Shown: positions 42,364-51,001 of the stretch, in pieces
Layout: every line of letters begins with the position of its first letter
Numbering within the stretch: the first letter of the stretch is position 1
NCBI RefSeq assembly: GCF_900109355.1
Contig: NZ_FOBF01000005.1
Coordinates: 310,001 to 374,000 of the forward strand
Reading direction: 5' to 3'
DNA length: 64,000 bases
Source: Nonomuraea pusilla
GTDB lineage: Bacteria > Actinomycetota > Actinomycetes > Streptosporangiales > Streptosporangiaceae
Notes under the pieces: generated by a model
Databases searched by the model: none
Seen by the model: only the letters and a program-made list of their open reading frames with translations
Told to the model about the DNA's origin: nothing
Made by a program: the position numbers and the translations under genes

Positions 42364-42993
42364 GTCGCCGACGACCACCCGGTGGTGCGTCAGGGCCTGC
42401 GCACGTTCCTCGACCTGCAGGACGACATCGAGGTCGTCGGCGAGGCGGCCGACGGCGAGCAGGCGGTGACCCTGGTCGCGGATCTGGCCCCCGACGTGCT
42501 GCTGCTCGACCTGAAGATGCCGGTGCTCGACGGGCTGGGGGCGCTCGGGCGGCTGTCAGGGACGTCCACCAGGGTCGTCGTGCTGACCTCGGTGAGCGAC
42601 CCGTCCGACGTGGGGCCCGCCATGCGGGCGGGGGCCTCGGGCTTCCTCTACAAGGACGTCGACCCGCAGGCGCTCGTCCAGGCGGTGCGGGCGGTGCACG
42701 GCGGGCAGGTGCTGCTCGCGCCCGAGGCGGCCGAGGCGGTGCTGGCCGCGCCGCCGCCGCCGGGCGACGGCCGGCGGCAGGACGCCGCCCCGGCCGGGCC
42801 GGCGCCGCTGACCGAGCGCGAGCGCGAGGTGCTCGCGCTGATCGCGGCGGGCCGGTCGAACAGGGAGATCGCGCGGAGCCTGGCCGTCGCGGAGAAGACG
42901 GTCAAGACGCACGTCTCGAACGTGCTGATGAAGCTGGGCGTGCAGGACCGCACGCAGGCCGCGCTCTACGCGGTGCGGCACGGCCTGGCGTGA
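42349..42993 (+). CDS. NarL/LuxR-family response regulator
   Basis: A 214-residue regulator with a receiver domain (VLVADDHPVVRQGL; phospho-Asp in DVLLLDLKMP; Lys in GFLYKDVDP) and a C-terminal LuxR helix-turn-helix (LTEREREVLALIAAGRSN, then KTVKTHVSNVLMKLG). GTG 42349. It is the cognate partner of the preceding kinase. Nearby candidates for its targets are the divergent SDR/queA-like operon and the two secreted-protein genes, but this is a guess from position only. Confidence 0.92.
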   Translation: MIRVLVADDHPVVRQGLRTFLDLQDDIEVVGEAADGEQAVTLVADLAPDVLLLDLKMPVLDGLGALGRLSGTSTRVVVLTSVSDPSDVGPAMRAGASGFLYKDVDPQALVQAVRAVHGGQVLLAPEAAEAVLAAPPPPGDGRRQDAAPAGPAPLTEREREVLALIAAGRSNREIARSLAVAEKTVKTHVSNVLMKLGVQDRTQAALYAVRHGLA

Positions 42994-42997
42994 GCCG

Positions 42998-43657
42998 TCA
43001 GGTGTCCTTCTTCTTGTTGGACTCCTCGTGGCTGGCCGGCGGGTTGTACTCCTGGACGACGGGCGGCGGCGTCCAGGTCTTGGTGGGCCTGCGCGGCGGC
43101 GTGACGATCGTCGTCTTGGCGGTCTTGAGCCAGGTGTAGCCCTTGATGCCGATCCGCTCCAGCTCTTCCTTGTCGATGTTCTCGGCGCCGAGCGGGACGT
43201 CGTAGGCGATGATGCCGAGGCGGGCCTTGGCGATGCCCTTGGTGCCCTTCTTGAGCGTCACCTGGAAGTTCAGCCAGTCGGTGGCGCCCTTCTCCAGGCG
43301 GTACTTGCCCCAGCACCAGAACCAGCGGCCCTCCCACGTGCACTTGGTGCCCTTCGCGGCGCCCCAGCGCAGGGTCGGCACGACGCCCTTCGGCACCTCG
43401 CCGCCGATCCAGTAGTAGTCGGCGTAGTGCGGGCCGAGGTTCTTCGCCTTCAGGTAGTACGTGATCTTGCCGCCGCGCTTGGTGCGCTTGGTGTGCTTGA
43501 GCGAGATCTTGAAGCTGGAGTACGGCTTCGCCTGCGCCGACGTGGCGGCGCCGGTCGTGGCGGTGGCGGTGGTGGTGGCGGCGGTGGCCTGGCCGGACAC
43601 GGCCAGGGGTGTGGCGATGAGCCCGCTCGCTAACAGCAGGCCGACGCTCTTACGCAT
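42998..43657 (-). CDS. secreted DUF11-like protein B, Pro-rich tail
   Basis: This 219-residue protein has a signal peptide (MRKSVGLLLASGLIATPLA), an Ala/Thr-rich spacer and a mature domain paralogous to the protein at 38787-39320: KRGGKITYYLKAKNLGP, ADYYWIGGEVPKG, the Cys pair in GTKCTWEGRWFWCWGKY, and NFQVTLKKGTKGIAKARL. It adds a C-terminal Pro-rich tail (PPRRPTKTWTPPPVV) that may bind the wall. ATG 43657. Convergent with the response regulator (4-base gap), divergent from the Ser/Thr kinase gene. Confidence 0.75.
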   Translation of the reverse strand: MRKSVGLLLASGLIATPLAVSGQATAATTTATATTGAATSAQAKPYSSFKISLKHTKRTKRGGKITYYLKAKNLGPHYADYYWIGGEVPKGVVPTLRWGAAKGTKCTWEGRWFWCWGKYRLEKGATDWLNFQVTLKKGTKGIAKARLGIIAYDVPLGAENIDKEELERIGIKGYTWLKTAKTTIVTPPRRPTKTWTPPPVVQEYNPPASHEESNKKKDT

Positions 43658-43714
43658 ATGACGGCTCCCCGGAAAGGTGCTAGAAATCCCCGATCAACTC
43701 CATGATTATTGCGT

Positions 43715-43722
43715 AGGGCAAA
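43715..43722 (-). promoter_or_regulatory. promoter box shared by the secreted paralogues (copy B)
   Basis: TTTGCCCT on the minus strand, 58-65 bases upstream of the start, with CTTTGC 16 bases further upstream. The same two elements at the same spacing (CTTTAC, then TTTGCCCT) occur upstream of the paralogue. Confidence 0.35.
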
Positions 43723-43828
43723 TATTTCGCAAAGAGCGATGATCTTTCGTGACCTGGGGTGACTTGCGGGGGTTCGTGACATCCCGCCACGCTTGCGACG
43801 GGGGGTCTAGCGCAAGGGGGAGAAGCAG

Positions 43829-46531
43829 GTGCCGGAAACGCACCCCTTACAGCAGAGTGATCCGCGATCACTCGGCGAGTACCGGCTGATCGGCCGCCTG
43901 GGCAAGGGGGCGCAGGGGATCGTCTTCAAGGGCGAGGCGCCCGACGGGCGGCTCGTCGCGATCAAGCTGCTGAACACCAGGCTCGACCGGCCCGGCCTGG
44001 ACGGCGAACGCTTCATGCGCGAGGTCGCCGCCGCCCGCCGCGTCGCCCAGTTCTGCACCGCGCAGGTTCTCGACGCCAACATGGACGGCGAGCACCCGTA
44101 CATCGTGAGCGAACTCGTCGACGGCGTGTCGCTCCAGCTCGTCGTGCAGCGCGAGGGGCCGCGCGAGGGCGGCGCGCTCTACCGGCTCGCCGTCGGCACC
44201 GTGACCGCGCTGGCCGCCATCCACCGCGCCGGCATCGTCCACCGCGACCTCAAGCCCAGCAACGTGCTCCTCGGCACCGACGGGCCGCGCGTCATCGACT
44301 TCGGCATCGCGCGGGCGCTCGACTCGGCCGTGACCATCAGCAGCGGGGTGGTGGGGACGCCGGCGTACATGTCGCCCGAGCAGATCTCGGGCGAGCGCGT
44401 CGGGCCCCCGAGCGACATGTTCAGCTGGGCGCTCACCATGGTGTACGCCGCCACCGGGCGGCCCGCCTTCGGCCAGGACAGCCTGCCGGCCGTGATCTAC
44501 CGCGTCATGAACGACGAGCCGGACCTGACGGCGCTGCCCGAGGCGCTGCGCGGCATCGTCCGTTCGTGCCTGCGCAAGCGGCCCGAGGAGCGGCCGACGG
44601 CGGCGGAGACGCTGTTCGCCCTGCTGGAGAACCAGGGGGAGGCGAAGCCGCGGGGCGACCACGAAGGGGCGCTCACCACCGGCTCCCAACTGGCCTCCGA
44701 CCGCGAGGGCACGCCCGCGGACGGCTCCGACCCGGCCTCCCCGGTGCCGTTGCCGAGCCCGGTCGGCCCTCTTCCCGCCTCGACTCCCGGTTCCGGGCCT
44801 GTGCCTGTCGCCGGCTCCGGAGGGCCGGGGTTCGCGCCTCCTGGCGGGCCGATGAGGCCCGACGGCGCTCCCGGTGGCGCTCCAGGGGCCGCGCCGCCGT
44901 CTTCCGGGCCCGCCGTCTCGCCCACCGGGTGGGCCAACCCGTCGGGCGGGCCGTACCCGCCGCCTGTCCCGCCGCCTGTCCCGCCTCAGATCCGGCCGTA
45001 CGACGCCCCGCCTCCGTACCCCGGCAACCCGCCCGCCCCGAACTGCAGCCCCCAGCCCCAGAACCTCAACCCCCAGACGAGCGGACAGCCCGTCGGACAG
45101 CACGGCGGGCAGCCCGGTGGGCAGATCGGCGGGCAGCCCGGTGGGCAGCAGGGTGGGCAGGAGCCGGTGACGCGGCAGGTGCGGGAGGAGCCGCGGCGGC
45201 CGCTGCCGCCTCCGTACCCCCTGGGGGCCGCCCCCGAGGAGCCGTCCCGGGGCGGCGGCGTCGACAACGACGCCTTCTTCAGGCACGTCCCGCCGGAGGT
45301 TCCGCCCGCCGACGCCGGTTCGCGGCGCAGGCGGGCGGTCATGGTCTCGGTGGCGCTCGTGGTGGCGCTGGCGCTGGCGGGCGGGGTGCTGCTGTACGCC
45401 CCGCGGATGTTCGCCGGCGACCGGGGCACCACGCTGGCGGTGGCCACGACGTCCGTCACGCCGACGCCAACGACCACCCCGACGACCACCCCGACGACCG
45501 CCCCGACGCCGACCACCCCGACCCCGACCCCTTCGGACACGCCCACGCAGGTGACCCAGGTGACGGTCCCCGTCCTCGGCGAACAGGACGGCAAGTCGCT
45601 CAAGGGTCACACGAAGGCCGTGCAGACGTTCTCCGCGCTGACGTCGGGCGGCAGGACGTGGCTGGTGTCCGGCGGTCAGGACGGCCGGCTGCGCGTCTGG
45701 GACCCGGTCAGGCACAAGGCGCTCGCCACGCTGAAGGGCCACAGCGAGGAGGTGTACGCGGTCGCCTGCGTGATGGTCGGCGGCACGCCGATGGCGGTGT
45801 CAGGCGGCTACGACGGCAGCGTCCGGCTGTGGAACCTGAAGACGCACAAGGGCAAGGTGCTCGGCTGGCACGACGACGCCGTGTACGCGGTCGCGGTCAC
45901 CAAGGTGGGCGGCAGGTACGTGGCGGTGACGGGCGACGCGCGCGGCTGGCTCAGGTTCTGGGACCTGAAGAAGCGCAAGGCCACGGGCCCGACGGTGCGC
46001 GCGCACCGCAGGTCGGTGAACTGGCTGGGCGTCGGCCGGGTGGGCGACCGCGCGGTGGCGGTGTCGGCCAGCGAGGACGAGACCCTGCGCGTCTGGGACG
46101 TCGCCAGGCACAAGGCGTACGGAAAGGCGTACAAGGGGCACACGAAGGGCGTCTACGCGGTCGCGGTCGGCACGGTGGACGGCAGGGCCGTGGTCGCGTC
46201 GGGCGGCAAGGACATGAAGCTCCGGCTGTGGGACCCGAAGACCGGCAAGTCGATCGGCTCGCCCATGAAGGGGCACAAGAAGATCATCTACTCGCTGGCG
46301 TTCGGCACCGTGGGCGGCCGGCCGGTGCTGCTGTCGGGCGGCACCGACGGCACGATCAGGCTGTGGGACCCGCGTACCCGCAAGCCCCTGGGCAAGGGCG
46401 TCAAGGCGCACAAGAGCGGCGTGTACGCCGTGGCGGTGCTGGAGCTGGACGGCCGCCAGGTCGCGGTCTCGGCCGGCAAGGACAAGGCGATCAGGATGTG
46501 GGACCTCGACGCCGTCGCAGGGGACTCCTGA
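43829..46531 (+). CDS. transmembrane Ser/Thr protein kinase with WD40 propeller
   Basis: A 900-residue protein in four parts. The kinase domain (1-260) has a Gly loop GRLGKGAQGIVFKG, Lys46 in VAIKLLN, HRDLKPSN with Asp140, and IDFGIA. A Pro/Gly-rich linker (about 270-500) contains GQxGGQPGG repeats. One membrane helix lies near 503-526, followed by a Thr/Pro stretch. The C-terminus has seven WD40 repeats (591-896; endings such as LRVWDP, VRLWNL, LRLWDP), a complete propeller outside the membrane. GTG 43829 has a GGGGGAG site. It probably senses an envelope signal through the propeller. Confidence 0.92.
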   Translation: MPETHPLQQSDPRSLGEYRLIGRLGKGAQGIVFKGEAPDGRLVAIKLLNTRLDRPGLDGERFMREVAAARRVAQFCTAQVLDANMDGEHPYIVSELVDGVSLQLVVQREGPREGGALYRLAVGTVTALAAIHRAGIVHRDLKPSNVLLGTDGPRVIDFGIARALDSAVTISSGVVGTPAYMSPEQISGERVGPPSDMFSWALTMVYAATGRPAFGQDSLPAVIYRVMNDEPDLTALPEALRGIVRSCLRKRPEERPTAAETLFALLENQGEAKPRGDHEGALTTGSQLASDREGTPADGSDPASPVPLPSPVGPLPASTPGSGPVPVAGSGGPGFAPPGGPMRPDGAPGGAPGAAPPSSGPAVSPTGWANPSGGPYPPPVPPPVPPQIRPYDAPPPYPGNPPAPNCSPQPQNLNPQTSGQPVGQHGGQPGGQIGGQPGGQQGGQEPVTRQVREEPRRPLPPPYPLGAAPEEPSRGGGVDNDAFFRHVPPEVPPADAGSRRRRAVMVSVALVVALALAGGVLLYAPRMFAGDRGTTLAVATTSVTPTPTTTPTTTPTTAPTPTTPTPTPSDTPTQVTQVTVPVLGEQDGKSLKGHTKAVQTFSALTSGGRTWLVSGGQDGRLRVWDPVRHKALATLKGHSEEVYAVACVMVGGTPMAVSGGYDGSVRLWNLKTHKGKVLGWHDDAVYAVAVTKVGGRYVAVTGDARGWLRFWDLKKRKATGPTVRAHRRSVNWLGVGRVGDRAVAVSASEDETLRVWDVARHKAYGKAYKGHTKGVYAVAVGTVDGRAVVASGGKDMKLRLWDPKTGKSIGSPMKGHKKIIYSLAFGTVGGRPVLLSGGTDGTIRLWDPRTRKPLGKGVKAHKSGVYAVAVLELDGRQVAVSAGKDKAIRMWDLDAVAGDS

Positions 46532-46557
46532 CCGGCGCCTGACCCATGCCGCCCCGG

Positions 46558-47277
46558 CTACGCCTGCCGGAGCGGTTCGAAGATGGCGTGGTGCGCGGCG
46601 ACGAGCGCGCGGCGCACCGCGCGGTCCAGCTCGCGCAGGGCTGCGCCGCGCGCGGCGATCTGCGCGGAGGTGAGCCCGCGCTCGTCGGCCAGGCGCAGCA
46701 CGGCCGCCAGCCGGGTGGCGAGCGTGGCGACGCGGTGGGCGCGCCCCGGGTAGCCGGGGGCGAGCTCGCCGCCGCGGTGGCCGAGCCGGTCGGGCCTGGA
46801 CTGCGCGGGGCCCTCGGCGGCGGACAGCGCCTCGGTGGCCGACCGCATCGCGGCCGACAGCTCGTGCTCGGCCTCGGCCAGCGAAGGAAGGTCCTGGCGT
46901 ACCGGTCCGGCCTCGTGGATCTCCAGCCGTACGCCGGAGTAGGAGGAGCCGCGGAGGTCGGGCGCCGGCACGAGGCCGAGCCTGCGGTCGCGCAGCACCG
47001 CGATGGCGGCCTGCCCGGCGTCGACGGCGGCGGCGTTGAACGGCGCGGGCCCGGACAGCCCGAGCGGGTCGCCCGGCGCGGGCAGGGCGAGGCGCAGCTC
47101 GTGCAGGCCGTCGGCACGCAGGTTCGCGAGGTAGGCGCGCAGCGGCACGTCACCGGTCACGACGGGCCCCGCGACGGCCTCCACCTGGTCGGACGCCTCG
47201 TCGAGGCCGACATGACCGGTGAGCCAGGCGTTGCCCCAGGCGACCAGTGAGGGACAGACAGGTGATTCAGGGCGCAC
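46558..47277 (-). CDS. conserved hypothetical protein
   Basis: A 239-residue soluble protein with no recognised domain. The N-terminal part is mixed (HELRLALPAPGDPLGLSG, then a strand-rich segment with GSSYSGVRLEIHEAGP). The C-terminal half is helical and rich in Ala/Arg/Leu (ATLATRLAAVLRLADERG, ALRELDRAVRRALVAAHHA). The start is GTG 47277. It is divergent from the ABC ATPase gene and convergent with the kinase gene. Good codon use and size support a real gene. Confidence 0.7.
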   Translation of the reverse strand: MRPESPVCPSLVAWGNAWLTGHVGLDEASDQVEAVAGPVVTGDVPLRAYLANLRADGLHELRLALPAPGDPLGLSGPAPFNAAAVDAGQAAIAVLRDRRLGLVPAPDLRGSSYSGVRLEIHEAGPVRQDLPSLAEAEHELSAAMRSATEALSAAEGPAQSRPDRLGHRGGELAPGYPGRAHRVATLATRLAAVLRLADERGLTSAQIAARGAALRELDRAVRRALVAAHHAIFEPLRQA

Positions 47278-47345
47278 CGGTCCACGATAAGCGCTCAGGC
47301 TGCAATAGGTTTGTCCCCAGGGTTGCTCCTAAGGAGGGAACGCGG

Positions 47346-48134
47346 ATGGGTGGTCAGGTGCTGCGGCTCCAGGACGTCGCCGTCAGGCGCGACGGTGCGG
47401 CTCTGCTCCGCGGCATCGACTGGACGGTCGGCGCGGACGAACGGTGGGTCGTCATCGGCCCGAACGGCGCGGGCAAGACGACGCTGCTGCAGGTGGCCTC
47501 CACGCTGCTGCACCCGACGGAGGGCGTGGTCGAGGTGCTGGGCGAGCGCCTCGGCCAGACGGACGTGTTCGACCTGCGGCCGCGCATCGGGCTGGCGAGC
47601 GCGGCGCTGGCCGAGCGCATCCCGCCGGAGGAGAAGGTCATCGACCTCGTCCTGACCGCCTCGTACGGCGTCATGGGCCGCTGGACCGAGGAGTACGACT
47701 CCAACGACGTGACGAGGGCGGTCGAGCTGATCGACATGCTGGGCGCGGCGCACCTCATCAGGCGGCGGTTCGGCACCCTGTCGGAGGGCGAGCGCAAGCG
47801 GGTGCAGATCGCCCGCGCCCTCATGCCCGACCCGGAGATCCTCCTGCTGGACGAGCCCGCGGCGGGTCTCGACCTGGGCGGGCGCGAGGACCTCGTGCGG
47901 CGGCTGTCGGTGCTGGCGGGCGACTTCCGTTCGCCGACGCTGGTGCTGGTCACGCACCACGTCGAGGAGGTCCCGGTCGGGTTCACGCACGGGCTGCTGC
48001 TGCGCAACGGCTCGGTGGTCGCGCAGGGGCCGCTGGAGCACGTCTTCACGGCCGACAACCTGTCGAGGACGTTCGGCCTGCCGCTGTCGATCGAGCGCAC
48101 CGGCCAGGGCCGCTGGTACGCCCGCGCTCACTAG
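47346..48134 (+). CDS. ABC transporter ATP-binding protein
   Basis: This 262-residue ABC ATPase has a Walker A IGPNGAGKTTLL, a Q-loop region, the signature LSEGERKRVQIA, a Walker B ILLLDEPAAGLDLGG and the switch His in LVTHHVEEVP. Absence of a permease gene next to it, and similarity of the domain to YlmA/ModF-type molecules, suggest either an orphan importer subunit or a soluble ABC protein. ATG 47346 has an AAGGAGG site. It is followed 8 bases later by a TauE-like permease gene, which is not a usual ABC partner. Confidence 0.85.
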   Translation: MGGQVLRLQDVAVRRDGAALLRGIDWTVGADERWVVIGPNGAGKTTLLQVASTLLHPTEGVVEVLGERLGQTDVFDLRPRIGLASAALAERIPPEEKVIDLVLTASYGVMGRWTEEYDSNDVTRAVELIDMLGAAHLIRRRFGTLSEGERKRVQIARALMPDPEILLLDEPAAGLDLGGREDLVRRLSVLAGDFRSPTLVLVTHHVEEVPVGFTHGLLLRNGSVVAQGPLEHVFTADNLSRTFGLPLSIERTGQGRWYARAH

Positions 48135-48142
48135 ACGGGCGG

Positions 48143-48895
48143 ATGGGCTGGGAGTTCGCCGCGATCTGCGCGGCCGGCGTCGCGGCGGGAGCGATCAACG
48201 CGGTGGTGGGCTCCGGCTCGCTGATCACGTTCCCGACGCTGGTGGCGATGGGCGTGGACCCGGTGGTGGCGAACGTGTCGAACAACATCGGGCTGGTGCC
48301 GGGGTCGTTCGCGGGCGCGTACGGCTACCGGGCAGAGCTGGAGGGCCAGCGGGAGCGGCTGGTGCGGCTGGGCTCGGCGTCGGCGGCGGGCTCGCTGGTC
48401 GGCGGGGTGCTGCTGCTGTTCCTCGATCCCGCGGTGTTCAAGGTCGTGGTGCCGGTGCTGATCGGCCTGGCGTGCGTGCTGGTGGTGGCGCAGCCGAGGC
48501 TCAACGCGTGGATGCTGGCGCGCCGTGAGCACGCGCACCCGCACGGCGGGACGCCGCTGTGGCTGGGGGTGTTCGCCGCGGGCGTGTACGGCGGCTACTT
48601 CGGCGCGGCGCAGGGCGTGCTGCTGATCGGCCTGCTCGGCAGCCTCCTGGACGAGCATCTGCAGCGGGTGAACGCGGCCAAGAACGTCCTGTCGCTGATC
48701 GTGAACGCGGTGGCGGCGGTGCTGTTCGTGGCGGTGGCGCGGGTGGACTGGACGGCGGTGTCGGGTGTCGCGCTGGGCGCGGTGGCCGGGGGCTTCCTGG
48801 GGGCCAGGGTGGGGCGCCGCATCCCGCCCCCGGCGCTGCGCGTGGTCATCGTGTGCGTGGGTGTGGTGGCGATATTCAAACTGGTGTCCGGATAA
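48143..48895 (+). CDS. TauE/SafE-family membrane permease
   Basis: This 250-residue protein has about eight membrane helices in two halves, each starting with the family motif: GVAAGAINAVVGSGSLITFP in the first, and GVYGGYFGAAQGVLLIGLLG in the second. TauE/SafE (DUF81) proteins export sulfite, sulfoacetate or related organosulfur anions. ATG 48143 follows the ABC ATPase stop by 8 bases, so they probably share a transcript. Substrate unknown. Confidence 0.87.
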   Translation: MGWEFAAICAAGVAAGAINAVVGSGSLITFPTLVAMGVDPVVANVSNNIGLVPGSFAGAYGYRAELEGQRERLVRLGSASAAGSLVGGVLLLFLDPAVFKVVVPVLIGLACVLVVAQPRLNAWMLARREHAHPHGGTPLWLGVFAAGVYGGYFGAAQGVLLIGLLGSLLDEHLQRVNAAKNVLSLIVNAVAAVLFVAVARVDWTAVSGVALGAVAGGFLGARVGRRIPPPALRVVIVCVGVVAIFKLVSG

Positions 48896-48919
48896 CCCCT
48901 TATGGGTATATGTCCGGGC

Positions 48920-49165
48920 ATGAAGGGTGATCGCGTGGAGATCGTCATCGACGCGGGCGGTACCCCGCGTACCTACGAGGTCAGGGCCACCCGGGCGGGC
49001 CGCCGGGTGGAGGTGGAGACCCGCAGGGGCATGGTGGAGGTCAGCGAGGTCACGCGCAGCGGCTCGCCCGTCCGCACGGCCCGCTTCATGTCCAGCAGGA
49101 TCCTCGCCCTCGTGGAGCACCCCGCCGACGAGGGCGCCCGGCGTCCCGGCGACGAGCCCGGCTGA
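48920..49165 (+). CDS. small DUF5703-like protein
   Basis: This 81-residue basic, beta-rich protein contains VEIVIDAGGTPRTYEVRATR, RRVEVETRRGMVEV and RTARFMSSRILALVEHP. The pattern agrees with DUF5703 proteins of actinobacteria as I remember them. ATG 48920 is chosen; ATG 48902 and an internal GTG (VEIVI) are alternatives. Short intergenic gap to the TauE gene. Function unknown. Confidence 0.7.
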   Translation: MKGDRVEIVIDAGGTPRTYEVRATRAGRRVEVETRRGMVEVSEVTRSGSPVRTARFMSSRILALVEHPADEGARRPGDEPG

Positions 49166-49171
49166 CTCCGG

Positions 49172-50029
49172 TCAGCGGAAGTCGTCGGCGTGCTCCTCCG
49201 CCCACTGCCTGAACGTCAGCGCGGGCCGCCCGAGCAGTTTCTCCACGGTGTCGGTGACCTCCTCGGGCCGCGTCACGAAGGAGGCCCAGCCCCTCAGCGC
49301 GGCGTCCACGAACCCGGCGTCGCCCCACACCGGCAGCAGCGCCGCGCGGGCCTCCTCGGCCGGCTGCTCCTCCCAGCGCACCTCGCGCCCCACCACCTCG
49401 CCGATCACGCGGACCTGCTCGGCCTGGGTCAGCAGCCCCGGCCCACTGATCTTGTACGTCGCCCCGCCGTGCCCCGCGGACGTGAGCGCGTGGACGGCCA
49501 CGGCCGCGATGTCCCTCTCGTGGATCAGCGCGCGGGCCGCGTCGCCGAACGGCCAGCGCACGACGCCCTTCCTGACCTGGTCGGCCCAGCCCAGGGTGTT
49601 GACCGCGAAGCCGCTCACCCGCAGGAACGTCCACGACAGGCCGGAGTGCCTGATCAGCCGCTCCACCTCGTGATGGAACAGCGTGGGGGCCGCGTTCTCC
49701 GTGACGTCGCCCGTGGCCCCTTCCGCCGGGTCGTACGCCGAGACGTACACGATCCGCCGCGCGTGCCTGGCGGCGGCGGCCACCACGCCGGCGGCGGGGC
49801 CGGTGGGGTGGCCGGGCCACAGGAGGAACACGCTGTCCACGCCGTGCAGCGCGGGCTCCACCGTCTCCGGCGCCATCAGGTCGCCGCGCACCACCTCGAC
49901 CCGCTCGGGCAGCCGCGCCCGCTCCGGGTCCCTCACGAGGGCCCGCACGTCGAGGCCCGCCTCGGCGAGCTGGGTGACGACATGCCTGCCCACATTGCCG
50001 GTCGCGCCGGTCACAAGGATCTTTTCCAT
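49172..50029 (-). CDS. NAD(P)-binding NmrA/SDRa5-like protein
   Basis: This 285-residue atypical SDR has an N-terminal VTGATGNVGRHVVTQL motif, RALVRDPERA for NADP preference, and no strict YxxxK; the region VYVSAYDP replaces the usual catalytic site. NmrA-like proteins act as NADP sensors or quinone/flavin-type reductases (QorB-like). ATG 50029. It is the last gene of a minus-strand run starting with the molybdopterin enzyme; it follows the Rieske gene by 28 bases. Confidence 0.85.
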   Translation of the reverse strand: MEKILVTGATGNVGRHVVTQLAEAGLDVRALVRDPERARLPERVEVVRGDLMAPETVEPALHGVDSVFLLWPGHPTGPAAGVVAAAARHARRIVYVSAYDPAEGATGDVTENAAPTLFHHEVERLIRHSGLSWTFLRVSGFAVNTLGWADQVRKGVVRWPFGDAARALIHERDIAAVAVHALTSAGHGGATYKISGPGLLTQAEQVRVIGEVVGREVRWEEQPAEEARAALLPVWGDAGFVDAALRGWASFVTRPEEVTDTVEKLLGRPALTFRQWAEEHADDFR

Positions 50030-50057
50030 GTGACGACCGTAGAACCTCGACTTGACT

Positions 50058-50972
50058 TCAGGTCAACCGCGGCCGTACCTGGATGTTGCCCTCGCGGGTG
50101 ACACGGGTGTCGAACACGGGCGCGGGCGCCGTCGCCGGCCCGTGCTTGACCGTGCCGTCGTCCAGGCGGAACGTGCTGCCGTGCCACGGGCAGACCACGC
50201 AGGCGTCGCCGTCCTCCATGACCAGCCTGCCCTGGTGCAGCGGTCCTGCGAGGTGCGGGCAGTGGTCGGCGAGCACGGTGACGGCCTCGCCCCTGCGCAG
50301 CACGAAGAGCTGGATGTAGCCCAGCCGGCGCGAGACGGGACGGCCGTCCGGCAGGTCGCCGAGGGCGCACAGGTCGTGCCAGCCCAGCGGCACCAGGTGC
50401 GAGACCTGCGGCGCGTGGTTGGCCCCTGCCGCCTGGCGGTAGGCCATGTGGCCGCCCAGGTAGCCGCCGAACCCGCCCACCGCGAGCCCCGCGTACGACA
50501 GGATCCGGCCGGCCCGCTCCCGCCCGCGCAGCCGGGCCAGCAGCGAGGCGGAGAACAGGCCGAGCGCGGCCACGTTCGACACCATGTGGACGAAGCCGAC
50601 CCGCTGCTGCTCGCGGTGGAGCAGCGACCAGTCGGTGAGACCCGCGGCGGCCGTGGGCAGCGCGTTGACGATGCCGGTCGTCACGAGCAGGCGGCTGGCC
50701 CGCGAGTCGGCGCCCGCCAGGTCGAGCACGGCCGCCGAGAGCCAGCAGCCGAGGCTGACCGCGGCCAGCGGCGGGTGCACCGGCTTGCCCGTGGGCACGC
50801 CGTGCAGCAGGTCCCGCAGCCCGCTGCCCGGGCGGATGCGTTGACGCACCGCCTTGGCCAGCACCCGCACCGGCTTGTCCAGAGCACTCGACTTCTCCAG
50901 CCGGTCCGCGAAGGTGACGGGGCCCGGGAAATGCCGCAATTGCCGACGTCTTGCGCGTACTGTCTCTTTCAC
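50058..50972 (-). CDS. DUF2231 membrane protein fused to a Rieske [2Fe-2S] domain
   Basis: This 304-residue protein has a DUF2231 membrane domain (about four helices, residues 60-190; VHPPLAAVSLGCWLSAAVLD, LPTAAAGLTDW) and a C-terminal Rieske domain. Ligands are in ADHCPHLAGPL (C-x-H) and VVCPWHGSTF (C-x2-H). It could carry electrons between a membrane quinone or heme partner and a soluble enzyme. GTG 50972 begins (M)KETVRARRR. It lies 29 bases downstream of the HD gene in a run with a molybdopterin oxidoreductase, a plausible redox partner. Confidence 0.88.
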   Translation of the reverse strand: MKETVRARRRQLRHFPGPVTFADRLEKSSALDKPVRVLAKAVRQRIRPGSGLRDLLHGVPTGKPVHPPLAAVSLGCWLSAAVLDLAGADSRASRLLVTTGIVNALPTAAAGLTDWSLLHREQQRVGFVHMVSNVAALGLFSASLLARLRGRERAGRILSYAGLAVGGFGGYLGGHMAYRQAAGANHAPQVSHLVPLGWHDLCALGDLPDGRPVSRRLGYIQLFVLRRGEAVTVLADHCPHLAGPLHQGRLVMEDGDACVVCPWHGSTFRLDDGTVKHGPATAPAPVFDTRVTREGNIQVRPRLT

Positions 50973-51001
50973 GACATTCCCCTACCCCGGGCACCTGGGG
51001 G

